A DNA stretch of 64,000 bases from Calothrix sp. NIES-3974 (lineage in GTDB: Bacteria > Cyanobacteriota > Cyanobacteriia > Cyanobacteriales > Nostocaceae): contig NZ_AP018254.1 of NCBI RefSeq assembly GCF_002368395.1, positions 930,001 to 994,000 of the forward strand, in the 5' to 3' direction. Every line of letters starts with the position of its first letter. The stretch's first letter is position 1. Both the position numbers and the translations under genes were made by a program. This document shows, one piece after another, positions 63,284 through 64,000 of this stretch. Under the pieces are notes generated by a model, which saw only the letters and a list, made by a program, of their open reading frames with translations, did no database searches and was not told the DNA's origin.

Positions 63284-63290
63284 TGCAAAA

Positions 63291-64000
63291 TTAGGGTTTA
63301 ATCTCTTGTTCCCCAGTTAAACCTTCCTGAATATCCCCATCTTCCTGGATTTCTTCAAAAGAAGATTTTGGTGTAGATGATTTGAATCGATCCAAATATT
63401 TACGGTAATCAGGTTTATTCGGTTTTGCTGTCTCCGTCGGTAAAGGTATAGGTGTACTGGTAATATCTGGAGTCGGTTGTGGTTTTACTTCCAATTTGAC
63501 ATCTGTATCCGTTTGTTCCTGGGTTGGTTTAGTTACTTCCTCCTCTGATTTTGGTTCAGAACTGGGAGACTTGGGTTTGAAATAATCTAAAAAGGGTTTT
63601 TTATCTGGTTTAGGTGTCTCCGTCGGTAAAGGTGTAGGTGTACTGGTAATATCTGGAGTCGGTTGTGGTTTTACTTCCAATTTGACATCTGTATCCGTTT
63701 GTTCCTGGGTTGGTTTAGTTACTTCCTCCTCTGATTTTGGTTCAGAACTGGGAGACTTGGGTTTGAAATAATCTAAAAAGGGTTTTTTATCTGGTTTAGG
63801 TGTCTCCGTCGGTAAAGGTGTAGGTGTACTGGTAATCTCTGGAGTCGGTTGTGGTTTTACTTCCAAGTTGACATCTGTATCTGTTTGTTCCTGGGTTGGT
63901 TTAGTTATTTCCTCCTCTGACTTTGGTTCAGAACTGGGAGACTTGGGTTTGAAACGGTTTAAAAAGTTGCCTACTTTTGATTCTGGTGCTGTTGTCGGTG
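63291..64000 (-). CDS. Tandem-repeat Pro/Lys/Glu-rich protein, cut by the window end
   Basis: The minus-strand frame is open from 63291 to the window edge, with no start inside, so the N-terminus is missing. At least three 62-residue (186-bp) units follow one another, each with KPFLDYFKPKSPSSEPKSEE, EVTKPTQEQTDTDVKLEV and KPQPTPDITSTPTPLPTETP. The two inner units (about 63476-63661 and 63662-63847) are nearly identical at nucleotide level, suggesting recent duplication. The C-terminal end reads LDRFKSSTPKSSFEEIQEDG. It is highly charged, Pro/Thr-rich and probably disordered. I recognise no family; a linker or cell-surface stalk is conceivable, but unproven. Confidence 0.75.
   Translation of the reverse strand, partial: PTTAPESKVGNFLNRFKPKSPSSEPKSEEEITKPTQEQTDTDVNLEVKPQPTPEITSTPTPLPTETPKPDKKPFLDYFKPKSPSSEPKSEEEVTKPTQEQTDTDVKLEVKPQPTPDITSTPTPLPTETPKPDKKPFLDYFKPKSPSSEPKSEEEVTKPTQEQTDTDVKLEVKPQPTPDITSTPIPLPTETAKPNKPDYRKYLDRFKSSTPKSSFEEIQEDGDIQEGLTGEQEIKP
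63476..63847 (-). repeat. Two nearly identical 186-bp tandem repeats
   Basis: Period 186 bp, checked on GGTTTTTTATCTGG at 63595 and 63781. Units differ at only a position or two in my reading (for example ATATCT against ATCTCT). They are in frame and lie inside the gene 63291-64000. Confidence 0.85.

Noticed and set aside
63291-64000. 186-bp repeats considered as CRISPR or mobile element
   Set aside because: They are in-frame coding repeats with one continuous reading frame and no spacers.

Overview
The window is chromosomal DNA from a filamentous, Nostocales-type cyanobacterium. The evidence is dense HIP1 octamers (GCGATCGC) throughout, cyanobacterial marker genes (ntcA, a ferrochelatase with a chlorophyll-binding tail, a high-light-inducible protein, a RexT/TrxA2 pair, sigA with region 1.2-4), heptameric STRR repeats and many small palindromic repeats typical of that group. 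There is no rRNA operon, no CRISPR array and no intact prophage or transposon. Genes lie mostly as single units or short operons on both strands, separated by repeat-rich spacers.

Layout. 0-11 kb: an orphan MgtE N-terminal fragment, a pentapeptide lipoprotein, a DUF2252 protein, tRNA-Val, hemH, an As(III)-type ArsR, rfbD, tRNA-Leu and a decayed IS701-like element. 11-20 kb: an HlyD-type adaptor, a zinc-ribbon serine/threonine kinase, a sterol-desaturase-like hydroxylase, the divergent trxA2/rexT redox pair, glcD, hisB and fabI. 21-24 kb: ntcA, a DUF3084 coiled-coil protein and a RuvC/YqgF-like nuclease. 24-30 kb: a minus-strand block of a sigma-70-like factor, DUF1822 protein, CHAT-protease membrane protein, CPBP membrane protease and coiled-coil lipoprotein, the most enigmatic locus of the window. 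31-46 kb: dxr, a thioesterase facing a LysR regulator with a perfect 24-bp operator-like palindrome, hli, sigA, a 2-kb non-coding gap, gyrB, miaA, a radical SAM protein, a SemiSWEET and an M61 peptidase. 47-55 kb: small conserved proteins, an FKBP, then a type IV pilin with a TPR-glycosyltransferase (GT41) and two methyltransferases. 55-64 kb: moaA, the arsenosugar genes arsS-arsM, comB, a BlaI/M56 pair, cysS and a protein made of 62-residue tandem repeats that runs off the right end.

How they connect. Nitrogen control (ntcA), redox control (rexT/trxA2), high-light and tetrapyrrole protection (hli, hemH), arsenic detoxification (arsM/arsS, with arsR 49 kb away) and housekeeping replication, transcription and translation genes (gyrB, sigA, cysS, miaA, tRNAs) are interspersed. 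The spacers contain at least three interrelated palindrome subfamilies sharing GAGACG/CGTCTC arms, MITE-like composites built around them, and heptamer tracts that sit exactly where ribosome-binding sites would be expected. Functions are assigned by recognising motifs and family architecture by eye; no database search was run.
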